DNA of 23,361 bases from NZQO01 sp002693605 (GTDB lineage Bacteria > Bacteroidota > Bacteroidia > Flavobacteriales > Flavobacteriaceae): NCBI GenBank assembly GCA_963972105.1, contig CAXAVH010000037.1, positions 1 through 23,361 on the forward strand, read 5' to 3'. Position 1 is the first letter of the stretch, and the number at the start of each line of letters is the position of its first letter. Shown in pieces: positions 15,242-22,199 of the stretch. The position numbers and the translations under genes are program-made. A model generated the notes under the pieces. It searched no databases, had not been told where the DNA came from, and saw only the letters and a program-made list of their open reading frames with translations.

Positions 15242-15803
15242 AGACTTGCTGCATTATGACACCCAACTTTTTCTCTACCTCAATAACTTGGGGAACGAGG
15301 GATGGGATGGTTTTTGGCAATTCGTAACTGAAAAATGGTCATCCATCCCGCTCTACGCACTCTTGCTATTCTTAATTTATAGGGAATTTGGCGCAAAGAC
15401 AACGGGACTTATCCTGCTCACCGTAACCCTTATGGTAACCGCCACCGACCAGTTGGCAAATCTATTTAAATATGTGTTATTTCAACGCCCCAGACCGTGT
15501 CGGGTTGAAACCTTAAAACCGTTAATGCGTTTTGTGGCCGATGGCTGCGGGCGGTACGGTTACTTCTCGGCCCACGCGGCCAGTTCCATGGCGGTTGCCG
15601 TATTTATTGGGTTGCTGTTAAGGCATAGGTATTACTACCTTCCATTCATAATGTTATTGTGGGCCGTGGCAACCGCGTACAGTCGTATCTATCTCGGGGT
15701 TCACTATCCGTTGGATATCGTTACCGGAATGTTCTTTGGCGGACTTTTGGGGTGGGGCTTTTACCTGCTTCAGAAATGGCTAAAAAACCGCTACCTTACC
15801 TAG
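15234..15803 (+). CDS. PAP2-family membrane phosphatase
   Basis: PAP2 enzymes remove phosphate from lipid phosphates such as undecaprenyl diphosphate, phosphatidylglycerophosphate or lipid A at the inner membrane. The 189-residue protein has about five helices and the three phosphatase motifs: motif 1 KYVLFQRPRP (about residues 80-89), motif 2 YFSAHAAS (SAH in place of SGH, with the catalytic His) and motif 3 SRIYLGVHYPLDI, a perfect SRx5Hx3D. In motif 1 the spacing from Lys to the second Arg-Pro is one residue longer than KX6RP. The start overlaps the previous gene by eight bases. Its stop overlaps the stop end of the convergent ArnT-like gene by eight bases, and with the glycosyltransferases nearby a role in undecaprenyl-phosphate recycling or lipid A dephosphorylation is plausible; substrate is not determined. 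Confidence 0.88.
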   Translation: MIEDLLHYDTQLFLYLNNLGNEGWDGFWQFVTEKWSSIPLYALLLFLIYREFGAKTTGLILLTVTLMVTATDQLANLFKYVLFQRPRPCRVETLKPLMRFVADGCGRYGYFSAHAASSMAVAVFIGLLLRHRYYYLPFIMLLWAVATAYSRIYLGVHYPLDIVTGMFFGGLLGWGFYLLQKWLKNRYLT

Positions 15804-17424
15804 AAACCAAGTAAAGATCACGCCACAGCCGCACTTTGTGGGAACGATCTCCAGGCGCCTTCGGGTTCATGTCGAACCGCATTACCTTTTCAATTGTGTA
15901 ATTACTGAAGGTTTTGTGAAACAGCGGAAGGTCATTCTCTGCCACGAGTACCCCGAACGATTCTGCCTTGGGGATGGTTATCGTCCCGTCCCGTTCCAAA
16001 ATGGGAATTGGCTCCCCATAGTCCCATACCATTTCCGGCGAAAAATCGGTCATTTCATATACCGTTACACCTTGTTCGGCCTTCCATTGCCGTAATTCCG
16101 ATAGGGGTTTGTACGATGGGTTGACCGTAAGGGCCTTTGCCATGGGCAGGCCCAGGCACATAATGGCCACGATAAAAGCGATGGTAAGATAGAAAACAGG
16201 CTGTATTTGCCTTTGGAATAAACTTCGAAGCATAAAGATACTAATTAGGAACAGGGCTACCGAGAGTAGGACGAACCAAACCCAATACCCGTCCAGTTGC
16301 TCGCATAGATATATATAGCCACCTAACGGAAACACCAGCCCGATTAGGGCAATGAGTCCGAAATTTAAATAGACCGGATAGGTTTCGAGTTTGGCTGTGA
16401 GCAATTTGAAATTCCGGAAAAGATATTCTACGTAAAAAGCCGTATTGAAGGCCATAGGGATGAGGACCGGCAGCAGGTAGCGCGATTTTTTCTCTGGAAT
16501 CAGGGAAAGTAGTACTACCGAGAGGATAGTCCATAATATGGTAAATTGATAGCCTTTTTTACTGAACACCCGGTTTTTGAGGTAGGGGTATAACAGTGCT
16601 ATAAATGCCAACAGGGTCCATACGCCGCTCTGCGTAAAAAAGCTCCAATAATAATAAAAGGGCCGTACGTTATACCCGGTCCAGTTGGCGGTTTCACGTT
16701 GGGTAATCTCGGCTACCGATTTTGGATCGAAGGTGTAGGTGTACCAATGCCACCAGCCCGATAACATTATCGCTACCACAAGAAAGAGCAACAGGGGCAA
16801 CCACCGGGATTTCATGTTTCTGAAGCGGTACACGATACCGAAAGCCAAAAGAAAGGGCAACAACAATGCGTATACCGATACCGGCCCCTTGCTCATAAAC
16901 GAAAGGCTGAAGAACACGGCCGCCCAAAGAGCGCGCCGGTATTTTTTTTCTTCCGAAGTAAAGAAGAGATAGAACTGATAGATGCAAACCATCATAAAGG
17001 CATGGGTAAAAATATCCCATTGGCCATTGCGCCCGGCGAAGACGATATAGAACGAGGTGGCCAAAATGAGCGACCCTACAAAGGCGAAGGTCCTACGCTG
17101 GGTGAGCTGTAGGAAAAAACGGTGCGAAACCAATACGAGCAATAAAGTTACCAACGCCGCGGGAAGACGAAGTGCCGTTAGGCTTTTTAATCCGAATAAC
17201 GCTGCGGAAATTGCCGTTAGCCACGTGGGCAACGGGGGTTTTTGGTAGCGCGGTTCGCCGTTAATCGTGGTAAGGAGCCAATTTCCATCGTGTAACATCT
17301 CCCGTGCAGTAATAAAATTGCGTGCTTCCATAATGTTTACGTAGAGGGCATCGAGATTAACGAAGAATATGCCCAGGCAGGTGAGTATCAGTAAAACCGT
17401 ATGTGACTGTCTATCGAAGTTCAC
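15796..17424 (-). CDS. ArnT-like polyprenyl-phosphate-sugar glycosyltransferase (GT39/GT83)
   Basis: These inner-membrane GT-C enzymes take a sugar from a polyprenyl-phosphate donor on the periplasmic face and attach it to lipid A, another glycan or protein. The 542-residue protein has roughly 11-12 helices. The first periplasmic loop carries MEARNFITAREML (32-44) and RYQKPPLPTWL (59-69), the counterparts of the DE-R-YA-EM and Y-KPPL-W motifs of ArnT; the Asp that precedes the Glu in ArnT is Met here and Glu33 is kept. The C-terminal about 130 residues (from KALTVNPSYKPLSELRQW) form a soluble periplasmic domain. It begins with GTG inside the preceding LAB_N gene (14-base overlap), as no in-frame ATG occurs before the conserved motif. 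It is the last gene of a GT2, LAB_N, ArnT-like operon. Acceptor and sugar are unknown. Confidence 0.86.
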   Translation of the reverse strand: MNFDRQSHTVLLILTCLGIFFVNLDALYVNIMEARNFITAREMLHDGNWLLTTINGEPRYQKPPLPTWLTAISAALFGLKSLTALRLPAALVTLLLVLVSHRFFLQLTQRRTFAFVGSLILATSFYIVFAGRNGQWDIFTHAFMMVCIYQFYLFFTSEEKKYRRALWAAVFFSLSFMSKGPVSVYALLLPFLLAFGIVYRFRNMKSRWLPLLLFLVVAIMLSGWWHWYTYTFDPKSVAEITQRETANWTGYNVRPFYYYWSFFTQSGVWTLLAFIALLYPYLKNRVFSKKGYQFTILWTILSVVLLSLIPEKKSRYLLPVLIPMAFNTAFYVEYLFRNFKLLTAKLETYPVYLNFGLIALIGLVFPLGGYIYLCEQLDGYWVWFVLLSVALFLISIFMLRSLFQRQIQPVFYLTIAFIVAIMCLGLPMAKALTVNPSYKPLSELRQWKAEQGVTVYEMTDFSPEMVWDYGEPIPILERDGTITIPKAESFGVLVAENDLPLFHKTFSNYTIEKVMRFDMNPKAPGDRSHKVRLWRDLYLVSR

Positions 17425-18043
17425 GAAGTTGTTTTTTCCAAATGAAAATGTTCCGGACGTAAATAATGAGGCCGGCTATATGCCCAATAAACAGCACCGG
17501 GTCTTTTCTGAAAATGGCATATATCAAAATTAGCGAAGCCCCCAATACGCTTAGTTGCCAAAAAGTGATGGGAAGTTGCGATGTTTTCGTTTTTTCCGAA
17601 TAGAGCCATTGGTAGATAAACCGAAGCGTGAACACGATTTGCGATACGATACCCAGCACAAGTAGCCAAAAGGGTATGGCATCATTTCGGAACAACTGGT
17701 CTAGGTCGTATTCCCCATTATTGTACGCATAGATTACAATAAATATGGGAAAAGTGATAAGAAATAACTGGAACCATTTTGGCGATTTCTGCCACTCTCC
17801 CTGTAAGTGCAAGTTTCTTATATAGATGAAGTAGGTGAGCGACTGGCCCAACATAATTGCAAAGTCGTTACGAAGGTAGCCGTACAGGAAAAGCAGAAAG
17901 GAAGCCAAGAGGCTCAGTTTCCAAAATAAAGCGGGCGTAATGATACGTTTGCTGCGTTCCGAAAGAATCCACTGCACCAACAGCCTTCCGGAAAATAGAA
18001 TCTGGGCTAGGAAACCTATGGTATAAACTAACCAGTGACTCAT
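17411..18043 (-). CDS. duplicated LAB_N domain membrane protein with SWEET-like 3-1-3 layout
   Basis: The 210-residue protein has two copies of the lipid-A-disaccharide-synthase N-terminal (LAB_N) domain, residues about 9-81 and 130-202. They align without gaps at a constant offset of 121 residues, with matching Gln14/135, Arg20/141, Gln-Trp 24-25/145-146, Ser-Glu 28-29/149-150, Phe-Trp 40-41/161-162, Tyr54/175, Arg58/179, Asp60/181, Gly66/187, Tyr74/195 and Arg-Asn 76-77/197-198. Each copy has three hydrophobic helices, and a further one (FQLFLITFPIFIVIYAY, 91-107) joins them, giving seven. LAB_N is classed with the MtN3/PQ-loop transporters, to which SWEETs belong. It lies between a polyprenyl-phosphate GT2 gene (ATGA overlap) and an ArnT-like gene (14-base overlap), where a lipid-sugar flippase would be expected. 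The flippase role is inference. It is not LpxB: the glycosyltransferase domain is absent. Confidence 0.85.
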   Translation of the reverse strand: MSHWLVYTIGFLAQILFSGRLLVQWILSERSKRIITPALFWKLSLLASFLLFLYGYLRNDFAIMLGQSLTYFIYIRNLHLQGEWQKSPKWFQLFLITFPIFIVIYAYNNGEYDLDQLFRNDAIPFWLLVLGIVSQIVFTLRFIYQWLYSEKTKTSQLPITFWQLSVLGASLILIYAIFRKDPVLFIGHIAGLIIYVRNIFIWKKQLRELR

Positions 18044-18750
18044 CCCTTGCGCTCAATTTCGTAGTTGATGTATTTTTTCTTCATCCATAGATAAGCGAAG
18101 CAATCCAGCAACGGCCCTAGCAGTCTATTCCAAAGTCCGAACTTTGCGGTGCCCGCAACGCGTGGAAAGTGCCTTATGGGAATTTGTGTAATCGTGCCAT
18201 TTTGCAGTAAGATCATCGCGGGCAGAAAACGATGCAAGCCCTTGAACATGGGAATTCGCTTTGCGTAATCCGTTTTTATCACCTTAAGAGGGCAACCGGT
18301 ATCGTCCATGCCGTCGTGGGTAAAAGCCCTTCGAATTCCGTTGGCTATTCTCGACGACATGTTCTTTACGAACGAGTCTTTTCGGTCGGCCCGAACTCCC
18401 GTTACCAAGTCAAAATTATCGATATGTTCCAACAGTAGGTTGAAATCTTCGGGAGCCGTCTGCAAGTCGGAATCGATATATCCCGTTAACGGGGTCTCCA
18501 CGTTGTCGAAACCGGCCTTTATGGCAGCGCTCAATCCGCGGTTTTCCTTGAATGCGATGAAGGAAAATGCAGCATTGCGATGGCAAATAGCCTCTATGAG
18601 TTCCTGACTGTTGTCGCTAGAACCATCATTTACGAAAAGAATTGCAGTTTTTCTGGTGGCAATGCGGGTATAGGCGAGGAGTTCCCTTTCCACCCGGGGT
18701 AGGTTATCCTGTTCGTTATAAACAGGTACGATTATGGTAAATTCGTGCAT
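18040..18750 (-). CDS. GT2 glycosyltransferase, polyprenyl-phosphate sugar synthase (DPM1/ArnC-like)
   Basis: This 236-residue enzyme is expected to move a sugar from a nucleotide onto undecaprenyl phosphate at the cytoplasmic face. It has the GT-A features IIVPVYNEQDNLP (6-18), FVNDGSSDNS (39-48), ENRGLSAAIKAGF (69-81), the metal-binding Asp93-Ser-Asp95 in GYIDSDLQTAPED, and RADRKDSFVKN (120-130), which in DPM1-type enzymes precedes the acceptor loop. It lacks the two C-terminal membrane helices of ArnC and GtrB; only an amphipathic C-terminal segment (WNRLLGPLLDCFAYLW) is seen, so it is the short, DPM1-like form. A strong promoter lies upstream on the minus strand, and the gene overlaps the LAB_N gene by ATGA. 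Sugar identity is unknown; the divergent epimerase hints at a uronic acid or hexose nucleotide. Confidence 0.9.
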   Translation of the reverse strand: MHEFTIIVPVYNEQDNLPRVERELLAYTRIATRKTAILFVNDGSSDNSQELIEAICHRNAAFSFIAFKENRGLSAAIKAGFDNVETPLTGYIDSDLQTAPEDFNLLLEHIDNFDLVTGVRADRKDSFVKNMSSRIANGIRRAFTHDGMDDTGCPLKVIKTDYAKRIPMFKGLHRFLPAMILLQNGTITQIPIRHFPRVAGTAKFGLWNRLLGPLLDCFAYLWMKKKYINYEIERKG

Positions 18751-18772
18751 GGCGTTGCAGTGGCTGTTTCTG

Positions 18773-18800
18773 CAAAAGTAGGTTTTTTAGATTAGAACAA
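18773..18800 (-). promoter_or_regulatory. promoter of the GT2, LAB_N, ArnT-like operon
   Basis: On the minus strand TTG (18800-18798) is followed after 17 bases by TACTTTTG (18780-18773), an exact TAnnTTTG. It lies 22 bases before the GT2 start codon. The epimerase promoter faces away from it in the same 152-base gap. Confidence 0.65.
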
Positions 18801-18850
18801 GATTGTATCGTATAGGATTAAGGCGGTGGGGCAAAGGTTGTTTCCCCTGC

Positions 18851-18880
18851 TTTGGAAACCCCGTAAATTGCGTACTTTTG
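18851..18880 (+). promoter_or_regulatory. promoter of the nucleotide-sugar epimerase gene
   Basis: TTTG (18851-18854) and TACTTTTG (18873-18880) are 18 bases apart, a full match to the Bacteroidota consensus. The start codon follows 22 bases later. The -7 element is the same octamer as that of the divergent GT2 operon. Confidence 0.7.
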
Positions 18881-18902
18881 AAAATTGAAAAAACAGGGTT
18901 AA

Positions 18903-19847
18903 ATGAAAATATTGGTTACGGGCGCAGCCGGCTTTATAGGTTCCCACACGGCAGAACGGCTGGCAGATATGGGCCATCAGGTAATCGGGCTCGATAACTT
19001 TTCCGATTATTACGAGGTAGCGCGAAAGAAGATGAACGCCAAGGCGCTTTCTGAAAAAGGAATTGAATTGGTTCAGGCCGATCTTCGCTACGATTCCTTA
19101 GCCGATAAAGTTGGCGAAGAACCCGATGCCATCTTTCACTTTGCGGCGCATCCGGGAATTTCGGCCACTTCTTCGTTTGATGATTACTTCAGTAACAATT
19201 TTATCGCTACCCAAAACCTATTGGATTACGCAGAAGCCCTATCCACGTGTCCGTTCGTGGTGAATATTGCCACCTCCTCAATCTATGGCCTTGAGGCAAC
19301 TATGACCGAATCCGAGGCCCCACAGCCTGCCTCCTGGTACGGGGTTACCAAGTTGGCGGCCGAGCAACTCGTGCTGGCTTACTCAAGGCGCGGTATATTG
19401 CGCAGTTGTTCGCTGCGCCTTTATTCGGTATACGGCCCACGGGAACGCCCCGATAAGTTATACACCCGTTTAATAGATTGCGCCCTAAACGGCAAACCGT
19501 TTCCGCTCTACGAGGGAAGCTTGGCGCACTTACGGAGCTTTACCTATGTCCAGGATATTGTTGATGGCATCGTGAGCGTGCTGGATAAATACGAAAGTTG
19601 CAATGGGGAAATATTTAACCTGGGTACCGAGATTGAGAATACAACGGAAACGGGGATTCAGCTCGTTTCTGAAATTTTAGGCACCGAGATCCAGTTTCAG
19701 AAATTGCCTCCGCGCCCAGGCGACCAATCGCGTACCAAGGCCAATATTGAAAAGGCGCGAAAAATGCTCAATTATCATCCTACCACAACCTTGCGTGATG
19801 GGCTCACGGCCCAGGTGGCGTGGTTTAAGACGAATTTCGCAACCTAA
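18903..19847 (+). CDS. NAD-dependent nucleotide-sugar epimerase (UDP-glucuronate 4-epimerase-like SDR)
   Basis: The 314-residue extended SDR has the NAD-binding motif GAAGFIG (7-13), Asp31 at the end of the second strand (NAD preference), FHFAAHPGI (79-87), the catalytic TSSIYG (124-129) and Tyr146-x3-Lys150 (YGVTK). The C-terminal substrate part has LRLYSVYGPRERPD, RSFTYVQDIVDGI, and LPPRPGDQSRTKANIEKARKMLNY, which resembles UDP-glucuronate/galacturonate 4-epimerases more than GalE. Such cytosolic enzymes invert the C4 hydroxyl of UDP-sugars via a keto intermediate. Exact substrate is uncertain; GalE or a 4,6-dehydratase is less likely. It is transcribed divergently from the glycosyltransferase operon, each with a matching promoter, and may supply its donor sugar. 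Its 3' end overlaps the convergent MeaB gene by 23 bases. Confidence 0.87.
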   Translation: MKILVTGAAGFIGSHTAERLADMGHQVIGLDNFSDYYEVARKKMNAKALSEKGIELVQADLRYDSLADKVGEEPDAIFHFAAHPGISATSSFDDYFSNNFIATQNLLDYAEALSTCPFVVNIATSSIYGLEATMTESEAPQPASWYGVTKLAAEQLVLAYSRRGILRSCSLRLYSVYGPRERPDKLYTRLIDCALNGKPFPLYEGSLAHLRSFTYVQDIVDGIVSVLDKYESCNGEIFNLGTEIENTTETGIQLVSEILGTEIQFQKLPPRPGDQSRTKANIEKARKMLNYHPTTTLRDGLTAQVAWFKTNFAT

Positions 19848-20913
19848 GTAGGGTTTCAGCGGCTTGAAATGGAGTAGTTTCTCCAGCTTCCAATAACGCC
19901 AGTTGCTTCTCGAACTCCGATTTAACGCTCGGATGTTCATAAAATTCACGTTTCAGTCGGCTCTCTATGGTTTGCAACAACCAAAATTTGTTCTGTTCGT
20001 TGCGTTTTTCCTCGAAATATCCATTAGCGCGTGTCAATTCGAAATAATCTTCCACCGCGTGCCAAACGGCATCGATATTCTCATTTTTAAGCGCGCTGCA
20101 CGTAAGGGTCTTTGGACTCCAACCGCTTGCCTTCGGGGGATAAAGGTGTAGGGCACGGTTAAATTCAGTTTTGGCCAACTTGGCGGCGCGTATATTTTCA
20201 CCATCGGCCTTATTAATTACGATGGCATCTGCCATTTCCATGATACCGCGCTTTATGCCCTGAAGCTCATCGCCCGCGCCGGCCAGTTTCAGCAATAGGA
20301 AAAAATCGGTCATGGAGTGTACGGCAGTTTCACTCTGCCCCACGCCCACGGTCTCAATCAGTAGCGTGTCGAAACCAGCGGCTTCGCATAAGATAATTGC
20401 CTCCCGTGTTTTTCTGGCCACACCGCCCAGGGAGTCGCCACTGGCAGAAGGCCTGATAAATGCGTTTGGCTCCTTGACCAGCGCCTCCATACGTGTTTTA
20501 TCGCCAAGAATACTGCCGTGGCTAATGCTGCTGGTTGGGTCTACAGCCAGCACCGCGACTTTTTTACCGAGCGAGACCAAAAGCATGCCAAATTGTTCTA
20601 TAAATGTGCTCTTACCTACGCCGGGTACGCCGGTTATGCCAATGCGCAACGACCGGTTGGCGTGGGGCAGGCACGCCTCGAGTAATTGCTTGGCTTGTGG
20701 TTGGTGCTTTGTAGCGGTACTTTCTAATAAGGTAATGCCCTGGCTAAGGGCCGTTTTGTCACCGTCTAAAATGGCTTTTGCCAACTGGTTGATGTCGCGC
20801 ACTTGTGAGCGTCTGCGCTTCACGGCGTGGGCCACCTTGGCGCTGACCCTGGCAATGGGAGGCGTGCCTTTTTTTTCGGAAAGGGAACTGTCGTTTTCAC
20901 TAGGATCTGCCAT
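19825..20913 (-). CDS. meaB: methylmalonyl-CoA mutase-associated GTPase MeaB (ArgK family)
   Basis: MeaB is a cytosolic G3E-family GTPase that loads, protects and reactivates the B12 cofactor of methylmalonyl-CoA mutase. The 362-residue protein has the P-loop GVPGVGKST (95-103), AVDPTSSISHGSILGDKTRM (123-142), the switch ETVGVGQSE (187-195), GDELQGIKRGI and the guanine-specificity motif NKAD (234-237), all typical of the family. An N-terminal extension of about 40 polar and basic residues (with AHAVKRRRSQVRD) precedes the conserved part; only one ATG is available. The C-terminal dimerisation segment is complete and ends LLRLRNSS. The mutase genes are not in the window. The gene stands alone, and its end overlaps the convergent epimerase by 23 bases, with no terminator between. 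An alternative name is ArgK; an arginine kinase function is not supported. Confidence 0.93.
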   Translation of the reverse strand: MADPSENDSSLSEKKGTPPIARVSAKVAHAVKRRRSQVRDINQLAKAILDGDKTALSQGITLLESTATKHQPQAKQLLEACLPHANRSLRIGITGVPGVGKSTFIEQFGMLLVSLGKKVAVLAVDPTSSISHGSILGDKTRMEALVKEPNAFIRPSASGDSLGGVARKTREAIILCEAAGFDTLLIETVGVGQSETAVHSMTDFFLLLKLAGAGDELQGIKRGIMEMADAIVINKADGENIRAAKLAKTEFNRALHLYPPKASGWSPKTLTCSALKNENIDAVWHAVEDYFELTRANGYFEEKRNEQNKFWLLQTIESRLKREFYEHPSVKSEFEKQLALLEAGETTPFQAAETLLRLRNSS

Positions 20914-21005
20914 GCTCGAAATTTATGACAATTTTATGAATATCGGTTTTAATTCCGGGGCGATTCATAGTATATTGAAATGAAATCAATAAAAAAAATA
21001 AACCC

Positions 21006-21431
21006 ATGAAAACTTTATATGAAGCAACGGCCACAGGAACTGGCGGCAGAAGCGGCCACGTGCGTACTGATGACGGCAAATTAGATCACGAGCTTAGCGT
21101 GCCCAAGGCAATGGGCGGCGAAGGCGGTGAGGGCACCGACCCCGAGCAGTTGTTTGGCTGCGCGTATGCGGCTTGCTTTGGCGGCGCCATTGCGCTAATT
21201 GCGAAGAAGAAGCGCTTGGAGCTTTCAGACGATTTTTCGGTCACGGCCACCATTGGTTTTTGCGAAGATGAAGATGGGGCATTCCTAGAGGCCACGCTCG
21301 ATTGTTATTTGCCGGGCCTCGACGTTAAAACAGGCGAAGACCTAATTAACAAGGCCCACGAGATTTGCCCGTATTCTAAGGCTACCCGAGATAATATTAC
21401 CGTAACGCTAAACCTGTTATTGGACGAATAA
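21006..21431 (+). CDS. organic hydroperoxide resistance protein, Ohr/OsmC family
   Basis: Ohr is a cytosolic thiol peroxidase that reduces organic and lipid hydroperoxides, usually recycled by lipoylated proteins. The 141-residue protein has Arg15 (GGRSGHV), Glu47 (GTDPEQLFG), the peroxidatic Cys57 in YAACFGGA and the resolving Cys121 in EICPYSKATR, the expected quartet for Ohr. Length matches Ohr. Additional Cys at 52, 86 and 100 are not part of the catalytic set. The sequence SVPKAMGGEGGEGTDPEQLF is characteristic of Ohr rather than OsmC. No OhrR repressor gene is adjacent, and no clear promoter was found in the 92-base gap after MeaB, though TATATTG stands at about 20972. The stop is followed by a bidirectional terminator. 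Confidence 0.92.
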   Translation: MKTLYEATATGTGGRSGHVRTDDGKLDHELSVPKAMGGEGGEGTDPEQLFGCAYAACFGGAIALIAKKKRLELSDDFSVTATIGFCEDEDGAFLEATLDCYLPGLDVKTGEDLINKAHEICPYSKATRDNITVTLNLLLDE

Positions 21432-21454
21432 AGTCACAAAACATAGTTTATTAC

Positions 21455-21480
21455 AAAAAAAGCCCCGAATATCGGGGCTT
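21455..21480. terminator. bidirectional terminator between ohr and the four-helix gene
   Basis: A perfect 9-bp stem (AAGCCCCGA 21460-21468 / TCGGGGCTT 21472-21480) with an ATA loop has a run of A on its left. On the minus strand it is followed by a full T tract, so it is strongest for the minus-strand gene at 21487; on the plus strand only TTT follows, so termination of ohr may be weaker. Confidence 0.8.
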
Positions 21481-21486
21481 TCCTAC

Positions 21487-22050
21487 TTAACTGGCTTTGT
21501 TGGGAAACTTAATAATTTTTCCCTTTTCATCTTTCACTACGTCAGCCGTTTTTTTTTCTTCCACAGCGGCATCGGTCTGCTGCTGCTTTAACTGTTCCTT
21601 CTCGAAATGTGTTTTCTTGTGCTGCTCGGCTTGCTTGGTGTACCATTCTAGCTTGTCCCGTTGCTTCATTAACAGGGTAATGATGGCTTCGGGCAGTTGC
21701 TTTCGGTTTATAAGCTCGTCGTAGCGCGAAATATTATTCTTGTCGCGGGCTATGCATTGGTTCAAGATATTGGAAGCGCTGAAGTTTTCCAGGGCTTCGG
21801 CAATTTCTTTCCAGGTACGGTCAATATTTCCTTTTTCGGCGTCTTCCTTCAGCGGTTCAATATGCCGCGAGTGCAACTCGTTGGAGATATCGTGACTCAT
21901 TCGGTTTCGCTCGGTGGCCATGTAATTCAAAAACCGTTTCAGGTCGGTAGTCTGGGCATCCTGAGCTGCGTTGTAATACAGCTTTTCCGCCTCAAAGCTC
22001 GCTACCAGCAACCTGTTGAGTCTGTTGAAATCTTCGTATTTCTGTTTCAT
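21487..22050 (-). CDS. DUF2383-like four-helix (ferritin-like) protein
   Basis: The 187-residue protein is predicted to be almost wholly helical. Residues about 8-145 resemble the DUF2383/PA2169 family, a ferritin-like four-helix bundle of unknown function: LVASFEAEKLYYNAAQDAQT (helix 1), LKRFLNYMATERNRMSHDISNEL (helix 2), TWKEIAEALENFSASNILNQCIARDKNNISRYDEL (helix 3) and ITLLMKQRDKLEWYTKQAEQHK (helix 4). Glu19, Tyr22, Glu47 and His53 or nearby residues could correspond to metal-site positions, but this is uncertain. The C-terminal about 40 residues (EKEQLKQQQTD onward) are charged and probably disordered, ending in GKIIKFPNKAS. No signal peptide or membrane helix. It is monocistronic, with its own promoter candidate and a strong terminator. 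The assignment is by recalled pattern, so treat the family name as likely but not certain. Confidence 0.65.
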   Translation of the reverse strand: MKQKYEDFNRLNRLLVASFEAEKLYYNAAQDAQTTDLKRFLNYMATERNRMSHDISNELHSRHIEPLKEDAEKGNIDRTWKEIAEALENFSASNILNQCIARDKNNISRYDELINRKQLPEAIITLLMKQRDKLEWYTKQAEQHKKTHFEKEQLKQQQTDAAVEEKKTADVVKDEKGKIIKFPNKAS

Positions 22051-22069
22051 AACACCGTTTCAGTTTAAG

Positions 22070-22097
22070 TAAAGTTACTACAATTAGGGGTCACAAA
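22070..22097 (-). promoter_or_regulatory. promoter candidate of the four-helix gene
   Basis: On the minus strand TTTG (22097-22094) is followed after 16 bases by TAACTTTA (22077-22070), one base from consensus. It is 19 bases before the start codon. The rest of the gap up to 22199 is AT-rich and holds no clear promoter for the sigma factor; TAAGATTTG (22134-22142) is one base too long for the consensus. Confidence 0.42.
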
Positions 22098-22199
22098 ATT
22101 CTACATTATTATTAATTTATACTAAAATTTAGTTAAGATTTGCAACAGTCAAACTAAAGTATCGTCCTTAGAGAGAACAGCAACCAAAAAACCATCAAA

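Noticed and set aside
17411..18043. Calling the LAB_N gene lpxB (lipid A disaccharide synthase)
   Set aside because: The whole protein is membrane helices; the glycosyltransferase domain of LpxB is missing, so only the N-terminal domain name applies.
20312..20983. 223-codon plus-strand frame opposite meaB
   Set aside because: It is the antisense shadow of the MeaB coding frame; its Ser/Pro/Leu-rich composition is what the reverse of a conserved GTPase gives.
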